Shown here piece by piece: positions 29,913 through 37,036 of a stretch of 64,000 nucleotides of DNA. Position 1 is the stretch's first letter. Each line of letters begins with the position of its first letter. Made by a program: the position numbers and the translations under genes. The notes beneath the pieces were generated by a model. The model worked only from the letters and a program-made list of their open reading frames with translations. It searched no databases and had not been told where the DNA came from. The DNA is from Verrucomicrobiota bacterium (GTDB lineage: Bacteria; Verrucomicrobiota; Verrucomicrobiia; Limisphaerales; J093): the NCBI GenBank assembly GCA_016716505.1, contig JADJWF010000011.1:496001-560000 (forward strand), in the 5' to 3' direction.

Positions 29913-30340
29913 GTGGTTTGAGGTTTGAGCATCCGCACTTGGGCGATGCGCGGACCGCGGGTGCGAGTTTGTGCTGCTTCGCTGCCTTGATCGTTCGCGG
30001 CAGATTCAAGCGGCAAACCACCGTTGCTTTCTGGTGGTGATTCCGGTGTTGTCGCCTCGCCATTTGTGGGTGTGGGAACAGGCGGGCGCTTGCGCCCTGG
30101 CCGCTTTCGTGGCCGGACGTTTTCGCCGAGCACCTGATGGCAGAATTGCGCGATGGCTGTTTTGCTCGTCGGCAAGCAATGCTGCGTGAGCAGATCAGCG
30201 ATGGACCGATACGACGCGTGCTTCTGGCGCAACTCGACGATGACATCCTTCGCTGGGAGCAAATCCTGGAACTTCTGCGGACGGCGCGGGGTGAATTCTT
30301 CGACCGCTTTGCGGAATGCGGCTGGATCAAAAGAGGACAT
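29909..30340 (-). CDS. TraK-like DNA-binding protein
   Basis: The start is the ATG at 30340, giving 143 residues. Residues of about 25-65 form a likely helix-turn-helix (KDVIVELRQKHASYRSIADL, then SKTAIAQFCHQVL), followed by a basic Pro/Arg-rich segment and a low-complexity tail. Small HTH proteins of this kind (TraK in IncP) bind near oriT. It precedes the ParA-like gene with an ATGA overlap. I infer an origin-of-transfer or regulatory DNA-binding role. Confidence 0.6.
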   Translation of the reverse strand: MSSFDPAAFRKAVEEFTPRRPQKFQDLLPAKDVIVELRQKHASYRSIADLLTQHCLPTSKTAIAQFCHQVLGENVRPRKRPGRKRPPVPTPTNGEATTPESPPESNGGLPLESAANDQGSEAAQTRTRGPRIAQVRMLKPQTT

Positions 30341-30344
30341 AGGC

Positions 30345-30710
30345 TTAAATGCTGCGGACGTGAACCGGGAAATGGATAGGCCGCGTGGCGGCCACGGCAA
30401 TGCGGCGATTTGGACGGGCCTGTGGTTGTTCGAGTTCTAGGCCAAGCCTGGTTGGGGACGAGGCTTCGGACGTGGAAAATCCTAGATTGCTGCCTGTCTG
30501 CGGACGATTCGCAGCCATTGCCGTTGTCGTCTGTGAACGTGTCAAGGCCGTGTCTTTATCGGAGCTACGGACTGACTGTTGCCGCGCCTGATGGCGTGTC
30601 CTGGACGCGGCCGCGAACTGTACGCGGACACGGATCAGTCGCAACTGCGGCCTTGCTTCTGCCTGTCCTTGCTCGCGCATTTGCCGCGTCTGTGGTCGTG
30701 ATTGATTCAT
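30345..30710 (-). CDS. Hypothetical Gln/Arg-rich protein in the transfer operon
   Basis: This 121-residue frame starts at the ATG at 30710 and ends four bases before the TraK-like start. The product is very rich in Gln, Arg, Ala, Ser and Thr, without a domain I recognise; it would be disordered or nucleic-acid binding. The tight spacing in the operon favours a real gene, the odd composition argues against. An overlapping plus-strand frame is less likely because it would run against the operon. Confidence 0.4.
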   Translation of the reverse strand: MNQSRPQTRQMREQGQAEARPQLRLIRVRVQFAAASRTRHQARQQSVRSSDKDTALTRSQTTTAMAANRPQTGSNLGFSTSEASSPTRLGLELEQPQARPNRRIAVAATRPIHFPVHVRSI

Positions 30711-30794
30711 ATCGCGTGGCTGTTTGGCGTATTGATCGCGACTTCTTCGCGGACGCAGAAACCTTCGGCATGAAGGGGTAACGCGTGCCTTGTC

Positions 30795-31049
30795 TTAAAC
30801 ATGATGAGCAACACACTGCCTCCTCTGCTGTAGCAGATCGTCGCGCCACTTCTCCAACTGCGCGGCCACGGTCTGAATTCGTGTGATCTGGTCGATGCTC
30901 ACCACTTTGGCCCGTGCGGCGACATGCTCGCCAAAGCGGGTTTCCGGCAGGTCAATGATGATGTTCGCGGCGTTGTGATTGATGTGTTCGCCATACTTCT
31001 TCAGCACTTGGATGGCGGTTCGGATTTGGGCTGTGGTCGGTGTTTGCAT
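30795..31049 (-). CDS. Small hypothetical protein in the transfer operon
   Basis: This is an 84-residue protein from the ATG at 31049, two bases after the previous stop. It is mostly helical with a conserved-looking IRTAIQVLKKYGEHINHNAA segment and a charged C-terminus; no family is recognised. Short proteins of this type often accompany MobF relaxases. It may be a relaxosome accessory protein. Confidence 0.55.
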   Translation of the reverse strand: MQTPTTAQIRTAIQVLKKYGEHINHNAANIIIDLPETRFGEHVAARAKVVSIDQITRIQTVAAQLEKWRDDLLQQRRQCVAHHV

Positions 31050-31051
31050 AA

Positions 31052-31330
31052 TCAGACGTGGATGCCGCGAGACGATTTGTGGGCGAACCTCCGCCGATGC
31101 ACTGGTCGGATTTTTGGAAGCCACTCCGCTCGCTGCGCTTGTTCAGTGGTTACGGGATGCGCCCAGGGGTCGTTGAAGCCGAGTCGGGCAGCGGTGTCCT
31201 CGGCGGCCGGTTTGGTGGGGGCTTCGACAACCGTGCGAAGTGGATCGCCCATCTCGCGGGCATATTCACGGTCCCTGTGGTAGATGCCCCACAGTTGGTT
31301 TCCCGGTTTCAGAGTCGCGGTTGTGCTCAT
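31052..31330 (-). CDS. Small hypothetical protein, first gene of the transfer operon
   Basis: This is a 92-residue soluble protein starting at the ATG at 31330, 82 bases from the divergent relaxase gene. It contains GNQLWGIYHRDREYAREMGD and an Ala/Glu helix; no family is recognised. It is the promoter-proximal gene of a seven-gene operon running to the coupling protein. Confidence 0.55.
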   Translation of the reverse strand: MSTTATLKPGNQLWGIYHRDREYAREMGDPLRTVVEAPTKPAAEDTAARLGFNDPWAHPVTTEQAQRAEWLPKIRPVHRRRFAHKSSRGIHV

Positions 31331-31412
31331 GCCGACAGTTCAGCACAAGCCGGCTTCGGGCTGGTGTATCTGTTACACAAGATGCGCGCACAGTCCGTGT
31401 AGTGTCCGGTGC
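31331..31412. promoter_or_regulatory. Divergent control region, candidate oriT
   Basis: These 82 bases lie between the relaxase gene and the transfer operon. They contain a perfect inverted repeat GTGTA-5-TACAC (31,364-31,378) and an imperfect AGCC..GGGCT hairpin just before it. Both transcription units must start here, and MobF relaxases usually nick next to such hairpins near their own gene. The nic site cannot be assigned from one sequence. Confidence 0.4.
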
Positions 31413-34265
31413 GTGGTCACAGCAAAGACGCAATACAACCTCAAGAACGCGCAGGAATATTTCGAGGAACACCTCTGCGTCGGCGACTACTACAACGAAG
31501 GGCAGCGTGTGGCCGGCGAATGGACTGGCTTCGGTGCGGAACATCTCGGCTTGTCCGGCAAAGTCCGCGCCGATGACTTCCTGCGGCTGTGCGAGAACCA
31601 ACACCCGGCCACGGGTAAAACGCTCACGCAACGGTTGAACACCACGCGGACGGAAGACGGCGTCAACGCGGCCAATCGGCGGATATTCTACGACTTCACG
31701 TTCTCGCCGCCGAAGTCGGTGTCCCTCGCGGCGTTCGTCGGCAAAGACGAGCGGATTCTTGAAGCCCATGCGCGAGCCGTAAAGGCCGCAGTCAAGGAAT
31801 TCGAGGCGTTTGCCGCGACTCGCATCCGAACCAGCGGCGCACAAAGCGACCGGCTGACGGGCAATTTCACGGCGGCGCTGTTCACTCACGACACGTCACG
31901 CGCCCTTGACCCGCACTTGCACACACACTGCATCGTCTTCAACGCGACCTTCGATCGTGTGGAGAATCGTTGGAAAGCCCTCCAGAATTACGAACTCCTA
32001 CGCGCCCGGAAGTTCGCCGAGAACGCCTACTACCACGAGCTTGCCCGTGAACTGCGCAGCTTCGGTTACCGGATTCGCAACCGGGCGCGGGGAGATTTTC
32101 AAGTCGAGGGCATCTCGGATGAGCTATGCGAACGGTTTTCAAAGCGGCGTGCGGAGATCAATGCTGCGCTGGCAAAGCTGCTGGAAGAAAAGCCCGAAAT
32201 AGCCAGTGGAGACGTTATGGCTACTCGTCGCCTGATTGCGACAGCCGAGCGGGCACGCAAGCAGCGAGACTTGAGCCGGGAAGAACTGTTGGAACTGTGG
32301 GAGTCGCAATTGACGCGGGATGAGCGGCAGACAATCAGGCGTCTTCCCAATCAGTTCACGCAAAGTCCATCCGGCGAAAACAGGGTGTCCTTGGTCGATG
32401 CCGTCCAATGGGCAGAAGATCACTTGTTCGACCGAAACTCGGTGGTCCTGGAGTGTCAGGTGTGGCAGGAGGCGCTCGGTCGAGCACGAGGCGGGAGCTT
32501 CTCGGTGGGCGAACTCACGGAGTTCACACGGCAGCGCGGCTACATCCGGGATAGAGACCGCCCAGGTAATGTGACCCTGCGCGAGGTCCTTCTTCGTGAA
32601 TGGGAGATTGTCCAGACCGTGAAAGATGGCGTTGCCGCTTGCCATCCGCTGGTGGCCAATCCACGACCAGTGAAGGCGACGCTGGACGAGGAGCAACGAA
32701 AGGCGCTCGATGCCCTTTTGTCCTCAACAGACGCGGTATCCGTGTTTCGTGGCGGTGCGGGCACGGGCAAGAGCTACGTCCTGTGTGAGTTGGTCGAACA
32801 ACTCCGAGAGTCCGGCCGGCGCGTTGTTGTCCTCGCCCCGCAGCGTCAACAAGTCGTGGACATGGAAAAGGCAGGACTGCCGTCACCGTCAACAGTCGCG
32901 AATCTGCTTCTCAAAGACGAACTTGCCACGGGGGCGGTCGTGGTCGTGGATGAGGCGGGGCAGATTGGGGGGCGACAGATGCTTGAACTGCTGCGTCTCG
33001 CCCGTGAACGGAACGCGCGGGTAATTCTCTCGGGTGACACGCGACAGCATGGGGCTGTCGAGGCATCGGATGCCCTGCTAGCCATCGAGCGTCATTCCGG
33101 CGTTAAACCCGTCGAATTGCGCAGGATTCGCCGACAAGATCCGGCGTTGGGGCGGGACGACGAGGAGCGTAACCGGATTCGGGCATATCGGAAAGCAGTC
33201 GAATCGGCGGCGGCGGGCAAGGTGGGCGAGTCATTCGGTCGCCTCGATAAGATGGGCGCGGTGGTGGCTTGCCGCCTGGCTGATCAGGCCGAAAGACTTG
33301 TCGACGAATACCTCCAACTCACTGAGCGAGACGTGTCGGCCGTGGTGGTCTCGCAGACCTGGGCGGAGGTCCACCGAGTCAATTCGCGCGTTCGCGATGC
33401 GCTGAAAGCAAAGGGACTGCTGGGGGCGAATGATACGGTGGTTCAGGCGCTGGACAGGCTGGACCTCACGACCGCGCAGAAACGTGACGAACGGTTCTAT
33501 CCGGAAGATGCGGTCGTGGTCTTCAACCAGAAGATCCGACAGGCCGAACCGGGCGCGAAAGGCAAGCTGGCTGGCATCGTCAAGGCGGGGGTGTTGGTCG
33601 AGGTTGGCGGACGTTTTGTCACTGTTTCAAATAAGATGCTCGACCGAATCTCGGTCTGCCTGCCACTCGAATTGGCCGTCGCTGCTGGAGATCGGCTGCA
33701 CCTGAAAGCCAATCGCAAGCTCGCATCCGGCGAGCGGGTCACCAATGGCGAGCTGGTGACGGTGAAATCAGTCGGCACCGATGGCGGCATTGAACTCACT
33801 GATGGCCGGGTGCTGGACAGGGAATTCCGGGAATTCCTGCCTGGCTACGCAATCACGTCCTACGGGTCGCAAGGCAAGACTGTGGACTATGTGTTGTTCT
33901 CGGATTCGACCATCAAGGCCGCCACAAATGCGCAGCAATGGTATGTGACCATCTCGCGGGGGCGACGCGGCATCCGTATCTTCACCTCTGACAAGGACCA
34001 GTTGCGTGAGAACGTGACCCAATCCAGCCACAGGCCTTTGGCGTTGGACCTCGCGCCTGGAATCGCGCCTCGCCGCGGTGTTCGCCTATGGGATCGGCTG
34101 CACGGACATCTGCTGCGGTTCGGTCGCCGGGCCGCCGACACCTTTCGCCTGCTGAGACTTTCTCGTCGTCATCATCAATCCATTGAAATCCATGAGCACA
34201 AAATCACCCGAATGTTGGGCGAGCGACCCGAACGCTCGCGCGGTCAAAATCGAAGTATCGGCTGA
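31413..34265 (+). CDS. MobF-family relaxase/helicase (TrwC/TraI-like)
   Basis: The start is the GTG at 31413, giving 950 residues. The N-terminal relaxase domain (about 1-290) has the Tyr region AQEYFEEHL..GDYYNEGQ, with Tyr at 16 and at 26-27, as in TrwC-type enzymes. It also has the metal-binding triad DPHLHTH. A RecD-like helicase follows at about 430-860, with Walker A GGAGTGKSYV, Walker B VVVVDEAGQIGG, SGDTRQHGAVEASD, and the C-terminal ITSYGSQGKTVDYVLF and TISRGRRGIRIFT motifs. It nicks oriT, becomes covalently bound through Tyr and unwinds the transferred strand. It is smaller than F TraI but close to TrwC. It is divergent from the coupling-protein operon, as expected for a mobilization module. 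Confidence 0.9.
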   Translation: MVTAKTQYNLKNAQEYFEEHLCVGDYYNEGQRVAGEWTGFGAEHLGLSGKVRADDFLRLCENQHPATGKTLTQRLNTTRTEDGVNAANRRIFYDFTFSPPKSVSLAAFVGKDERILEAHARAVKAAVKEFEAFAATRIRTSGAQSDRLTGNFTAALFTHDTSRALDPHLHTHCIVFNATFDRVENRWKALQNYELLRARKFAENAYYHELARELRSFGYRIRNRARGDFQVEGISDELCERFSKRRAEINAALAKLLEEKPEIASGDVMATRRLIATAERARKQRDLSREELLELWESQLTRDERQTIRRLPNQFTQSPSGENRVSLVDAVQWAEDHLFDRNSVVLECQVWQEALGRARGGSFSVGELTEFTRQRGYIRDRDRPGNVTLREVLLREWEIVQTVKDGVAACHPLVANPRPVKATLDEEQRKALDALLSSTDAVSVFRGGAGTGKSYVLCELVEQLRESGRRVVVLAPQRQQVVDMEKAGLPSPSTVANLLLKDELATGAVVVVDEAGQIGGRQMLELLRLARERNARVILSGDTRQHGAVEASDALLAIERHSGVKPVELRRIRRQDPALGRDDEERNRIRAYRKAVESAAAGKVGESFGRLDKMGAVVACRLADQAERLVDEYLQLTERDVSAVVVSQTWAEVHRVNSRVRDALKAKGLLGANDTVVQALDRLDLTTAQKRDERFYPEDAVVVFNQKIRQAEPGAKGKLAGIVKAGVLVEVGGRFVTVSNKMLDRISVCLPLELAVAAGDRLHLKANRKLASGERVTNGELVTVKSVGTDGGIELTDGRVLDREFREFLPGYAITSYGSQGKTVDYVLFSDSTIKAATNAQQWYVTISRGRRGIRIFTSDKDQLRENVTQSSHRPLALDLAPGIAPRRGVRLWDRLHGHLLRFGRRAADTFRLLRLSRRHHQSIEIHEHKITRMLGERPERSRGQNRSIG

Positions 34266-34548
34266 ACAAAGCTTGCTGCTGCCGTTCGACCAGTTCGCTT
34301 TCTCCGAACTCAAGAGCGACGGCAAGGAGCAAACACTCCGCTTGGTCTTTGCGACCCATGAGGTTTTGCTGCACGGCTATTCCCTACGCCGCGTCGAAAC
34401 CGCGATTCAGCGGATGGAACTCTCGTATTTGGTGAGTTTGCCCACGAGCCAACGTAACCTGCTGGCCGATGGCCAACCTTTCGTCCGCGAGCTCGTCGTT
34501 GTGGATCTTGCCGAATCCGACGGCGGTCACCAGAAAGGGGAACAATAG
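34192..34548 (+). CDS. Small hypothetical protein overlapping the relaxase end
   Basis: This is a 118-residue frame from the ATG at 34192 (an ATG nine bases earlier is possible). It overlaps the relaxase stop by 74 bases. The middle resembles a mixed alpha/beta fold (VKIEVSAEQSLLLPFDQFAF; LRLVFATHEVLLHGYSLRRVE), and it reads like a true protein. No family is recognised; it is likely a co-transcribed accessory of the relaxase. Confidence 0.55.
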   Translation: MSTKSPECWASDPNARAVKIEVSAEQSLLLPFDQFAFSELKSDGKEQTLRLVFATHEVLLHGYSLRRVETAIQRMELSYLVSLPTSQRNLLADGQPFVRELVVVDLAESDGGHQKGEQ

Positions 34549-34600
34549 CCGGGGTATTATGCTCCAACCCATCATTCGGCCAGAACCGGCTTGCATGTTT

Positions 34601-34617
34601 ATACAAGTCTCTTGTAT
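34601..34617. promoter_or_regulatory. Palindromic operator of the AbiE locus
   Basis: ATACAAG-TCT-CTTGTAT is a perfect 7-base inverted repeat, ten bases before the GTG start of the antitoxin gene. AbiEi antitoxins are known to repress their own operon by binding inverted repeats at the promoter. A loose TTGCAT (34,591) with a TGTATG 16 bases downstream overlaps it. Confidence 0.6.
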
Positions 34618-34626
34618 GTTTGTGGC

Positions 34627-35235
34627 GTGGCAGACCGGAAATCATCCGCGGGCGACTCACTGTTCGAGATCATCGAACAGCAACAAGGCTATTTCACCGC
34701 CAAACAGGCCGCTGATGCCGGTTATCTACTTGGCAGCCAGGCCCATCACGTCAAGGCAGGTAACTGGCTTCGTGTTGAACATGGGATCTACCGACTGGCG
34801 CGTTTTCCCCGCTCCATGGAGGAACAATACGTGATTTATTCGCTCTGGTCACGCAATCGAGCTGGCGAGCCTGTAGGCGTTTACTCTCATGAATCGGCAC
34901 TGAGCATCCACGAACTGTCGGATGCCAATCCGGCCAAACTCCACATGACGGTCCCGCCGAGCTTTCGTCGCAGCGCGGCCACACCCAAAGTGTTAGTGCT
35001 GCACCGCGCTCGTCTGGACAGCGCCGAGATTGAGCAACGTCAGGGATTCGCCGTGACCAAGGCGCTCCGCGCGGTAGCCGACGTAGCGGCGGCAGGGAAG
35101 CAGGAGTTCGCGGAACAGGCGCTGCGAGAAGGAACGAAGCGTGGCGTAGTCACCCGGCAGCAGGTGCTGGATCTGAGACGAAGAGGCGACCATCCAGAAT
35201 GGTTCGTCCGGCTGCTGGAGCGTTACAGCCAATGA
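34627..35235 (+). CDS. abiEi: AbiEi-type antitoxin / transcriptional regulator
   Basis: The start is taken as the GTG at 34627, because a TTG at 34591 would put the operator inside the gene; this gives 202 residues. The N-terminal winged-helix part (LFEIIEQQQGYFTAKQAADA, then a basic turn and LRVEHGIYRL) is typical of AbiEi. After it comes the AbiEi C-terminal domain with YSHESALSIHELSDANPAKLHMTVP. It is the antitoxin of a type IV toxin-antitoxin system: it does not bind the toxin but represses the operon and counters its effect. The stop overlaps the toxin start by four bases. Confidence 0.85.
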   Translation: MADRKSSAGDSLFEIIEQQQGYFTAKQAADAGYLLGSQAHHVKAGNWLRVEHGIYRLARFPRSMEEQYVIYSLWSRNRAGEPVGVYSHESALSIHELSDANPAKLHMTVPPSFRRSAATPKVLVLHRARLDSAEIEQRQGFAVTKALRAVADVAAAGKQEFAEQALREGTKRGVVTRQQVLDLRRRGDHPEWFVRLLERYSQ

Positions 35236-36092
35236 AACGTCGATACGCAACCGCTGCGGCGCTTCGGGCCGCGTTGGAAGGAAGGCTCAGCGTTATGGCG
35301 AAGGAGCAAGGACTTGACCTTCAACGACTGCGGCGCCAAGTGGCATTTGACCGTCTATTGTGCCGGCTTTTTCGTCAGGCTGATTCGCCGTGGCTACTCA
35401 AGGGCGGTTACGCCATGGAGCTTCGAATCCGGTCGGCACGCACGACGCGCGACATTGACCTCGCCGTGCGAAAGCAACCCAAGGGCGCGAAGGACTGGGA
35501 TGCCGTGGCAATGCGAGAATTGCTGACGCAGGCTACGGACCTGGACCTGAGGGACGGTTTCGCCTTCATGATTGGAGAACCGACGCTCGACCTCGACGCC
35601 GCACCCTACGGCGGCTCTCGATTCCCTGTCGACGCTCGGATGGCGGGGAGGCGATTTGTCACTTTCCATTTGGATGTCAGCGCGGGCGATGTGCTCCGCG
35701 AGCCGTTCGAATGGTTGGAAGGACAGGATTGGCTCGGCTTTGCTGGCATTCCAGCGGTGAAGCTGCCCGCCATTTCCCGCGAGGAACAGTTCGGGGAGAA
35801 ACTGCATGCCTATACGCCACCCCGCGCCGGACGTCCGAATACGCGCGTAAAAGACTTGGTGGATATGGTTCTCTTGATTGACTCGGGGACAATCGAGCAG
35901 TCGCGGCTTGCGGAGAACATCCAGGCGACATTTCGGCGCCGCCGGACACATGATGTGCCGTCGGAACTGCCGCCACCCCTGCCCAGTTGGGAAGCTCCGT
36001 TTGGCGAGATCGCCTCAGAGTGTGGGTTGGACCGAAACATGAATGAACAACACCGCCGCCTGGCCAACTTCCTGGTGGGCATCTTGAAGTGA
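35232..36092 (+). CDS. abiEii: AbiEii-type nucleotidyltransferase toxin
   Basis: This is a 286-residue protein starting at the ATGA overlap with the antitoxin gene. It holds the DUF1814/AbiEii nucleotidyltransferase core: LLKGGYAMELR at about 55-65 and TTRDIDLAV at 71-79, with the catalytic DxD at Asp74/Asp76. Further conserved segments are FHLDVSAGD, GIPAVKLPAISREEQFGEKLHAY and RVKDLVDMVLL. Toxins of this family modify tRNA 3' ends or otherwise transfer nucleotides, causing growth arrest that can abort phage infection and stabilise mobile elements. No frame defects. Confidence 0.85.
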   Translation: MKRRYATAAALRAALEGRLSVMAKEQGLDLQRLRRQVAFDRLLCRLFRQADSPWLLKGGYAMELRIRSARTTRDIDLAVRKQPKGAKDWDAVAMRELLTQATDLDLRDGFAFMIGEPTLDLDAAPYGGSRFPVDARMAGRRFVTFHLDVSAGDVLREPFEWLEGQDWLGFAGIPAVKLPAISREEQFGEKLHAYTPPRAGRPNTRVKDLVDMVLLIDSGTIEQSRLAENIQATFRRRRTHDVPSELPPPLPSWEAPFGEIASECGLDRNMNEQHRRLANFLVGILK

Positions 36093-36156
36093 TCCGGCGA
36101 CTGTCGCCGAGAAGAGATCCCCGTGGGAGCAGTGGGATGCACAATCCCGGCCGATG

Positions 36157-36183
36157 AAAAATGGCCTCCGATGTTTTCGGAAG
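36157..36183 (-). terminator. Rho-independent terminator of the radC-like gene
   Basis: On the minus strand, 11 bases past the stop, CTTCCGA-AAACA-TCGGAGG forms a 7-bp stem with one G-U pair, followed by GCCATTTTT. It lies between the convergent AbiEii and radC-like genes. Confidence 0.5.
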
Positions 36184-36193
36184 CCGAGTTCGG

Positions 36194-36739
36194 CTAGCTA
36201 TAAAAATACCCAAGGGATCGTAAACTGGTGTGGGTAGAATGCCCAAGGATGATATGGTCGAGAACTTCGATTTTCAAAAGTTGCCCTGCGCGAATGAGGT
36301 CACGAGTGATTTTGATGTCGGCTTCTGATGGGGTCGGCTCCCCGCTGGGATGATTATGTGCGATGACGATTGCGGCGGCACTCGCCATGACGGCTAGGCG
36401 GAATACCTCCCTGGGATGACAGAGGATCGTGTCCATCGTTCCAATGGATACCAGGTAGTGACCTTTGATACGACGACGGGTGTTGAGGATGAAAACTACC
36501 AGACATTCGCATTCAGCATTGAAGTAAGGATGACTGGCAATATGGGCTCTCCAATAGGCGGCTGCCTGGTCGGGTGTTTCGCACTGTTGCATGGTATCAG
36601 GTGTGGGACATTCTCGGAGCGAAACAATTTTCCATTCCTGGGGTTGGGCCGGGAATTTGATCGGCTTAACAATTTCGTTCGCTGGTTGCGAAGCAGCTGT
36701 GGGGCATCCGTTGGAGATGAGGTTTTCAGTCGCGTTCAT
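36194..36739 (-). CDS. RadC-like JAB/MPN-domain protein
   Basis: This is a 181-residue protein. The JAB1/MPN+ metal site is plain: AECECLVVFILNTRRRI, then IVIAHNHPSGEPTPSEAD with the H-x-H...S...D motif, and LGHSTHTSLRSLGY at the end. It lacks the N-terminal helix-hairpin-helix of chromosomal RadC, which matches the short RadC-like proteins carried by plasmids and integrative elements. Their function is not settled; DNA repair and anti-restriction roles have been suggested. It lies between the AbiE pair and the integrase, with a large palindrome just upstream of its start. Confidence 0.8.
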   Translation of the reverse strand: MNATENLISNGCPTAASQPANEIVKPIKFPAQPQEWKIVSLRECPTPDTMQQCETPDQAAAYWRAHIASHPYFNAECECLVVFILNTRRRIKGHYLVSIGTMDTILCHPREVFRLAVMASAAAIVIAHNHPSGEPTPSEADIKITRDLIRAGQLLKIEVLDHIILGHSTHTSLRSLGYFYS

Positions 36740-36745
36740 GTTTTG

Positions 36746-36990
36746 CGTTTCGTTTGTTGAAGGAGCGGGACTGCTCTCTTCACCTCCTTCCCGAGAGAGC
36801 AGCCCCGCTCCGAACGAAACGCCCCGCGTGTGCCCGCGCCGTCGGGCGGCGGAGCATTAGCAACTGAGTGACGGCAGGCGCAAAACTTCCTCAACCCCTT
36901 CCTCGCCTGCCGGCACGATGTTGCGCGGAGCAACCAGAGACGCGGGCATACGCGGGTGAACACGACCAAACCTCATCGGCGGATGCCGAT
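36746..36990. repeat. Cluster of inverted repeats upstream of the radC-like gene
   Basis: Three palindromes lie in 245 bases. The first is an 18-base stem with two mismatches (36,763-36,780 with 36,793-36,810, 12-base loop), extended by an outer perfect 9-base arm CGTTTCGTT (36,746-36,754) with AACGAAACG (36,813-36,821). The second is GGCAGGCG (36,873) with CGCCTGCC (36,904). The third is ATCGGC-GGAT-GCCGAT (36,975-36,990). The stretch lies between radC and the integrase and has no gene. It could be a replication or transfer origin, or a regulatory structure. Confidence 0.5.
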
Positions 36991-37036
36991 CAGATGCTGC
37001 CTCAGGAAACTACGACGAATGTCGCCGAGGCTGGAT

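Noticed and set aside
36095..36109. CGGCGAC-T-GTCGCCG inverted repeat after abiEii as a terminator
   Set aside because: The loop is a single base and no T-run follows; the nearby CTTCCGA hairpin with a T-run on the minus strand is a better terminator.
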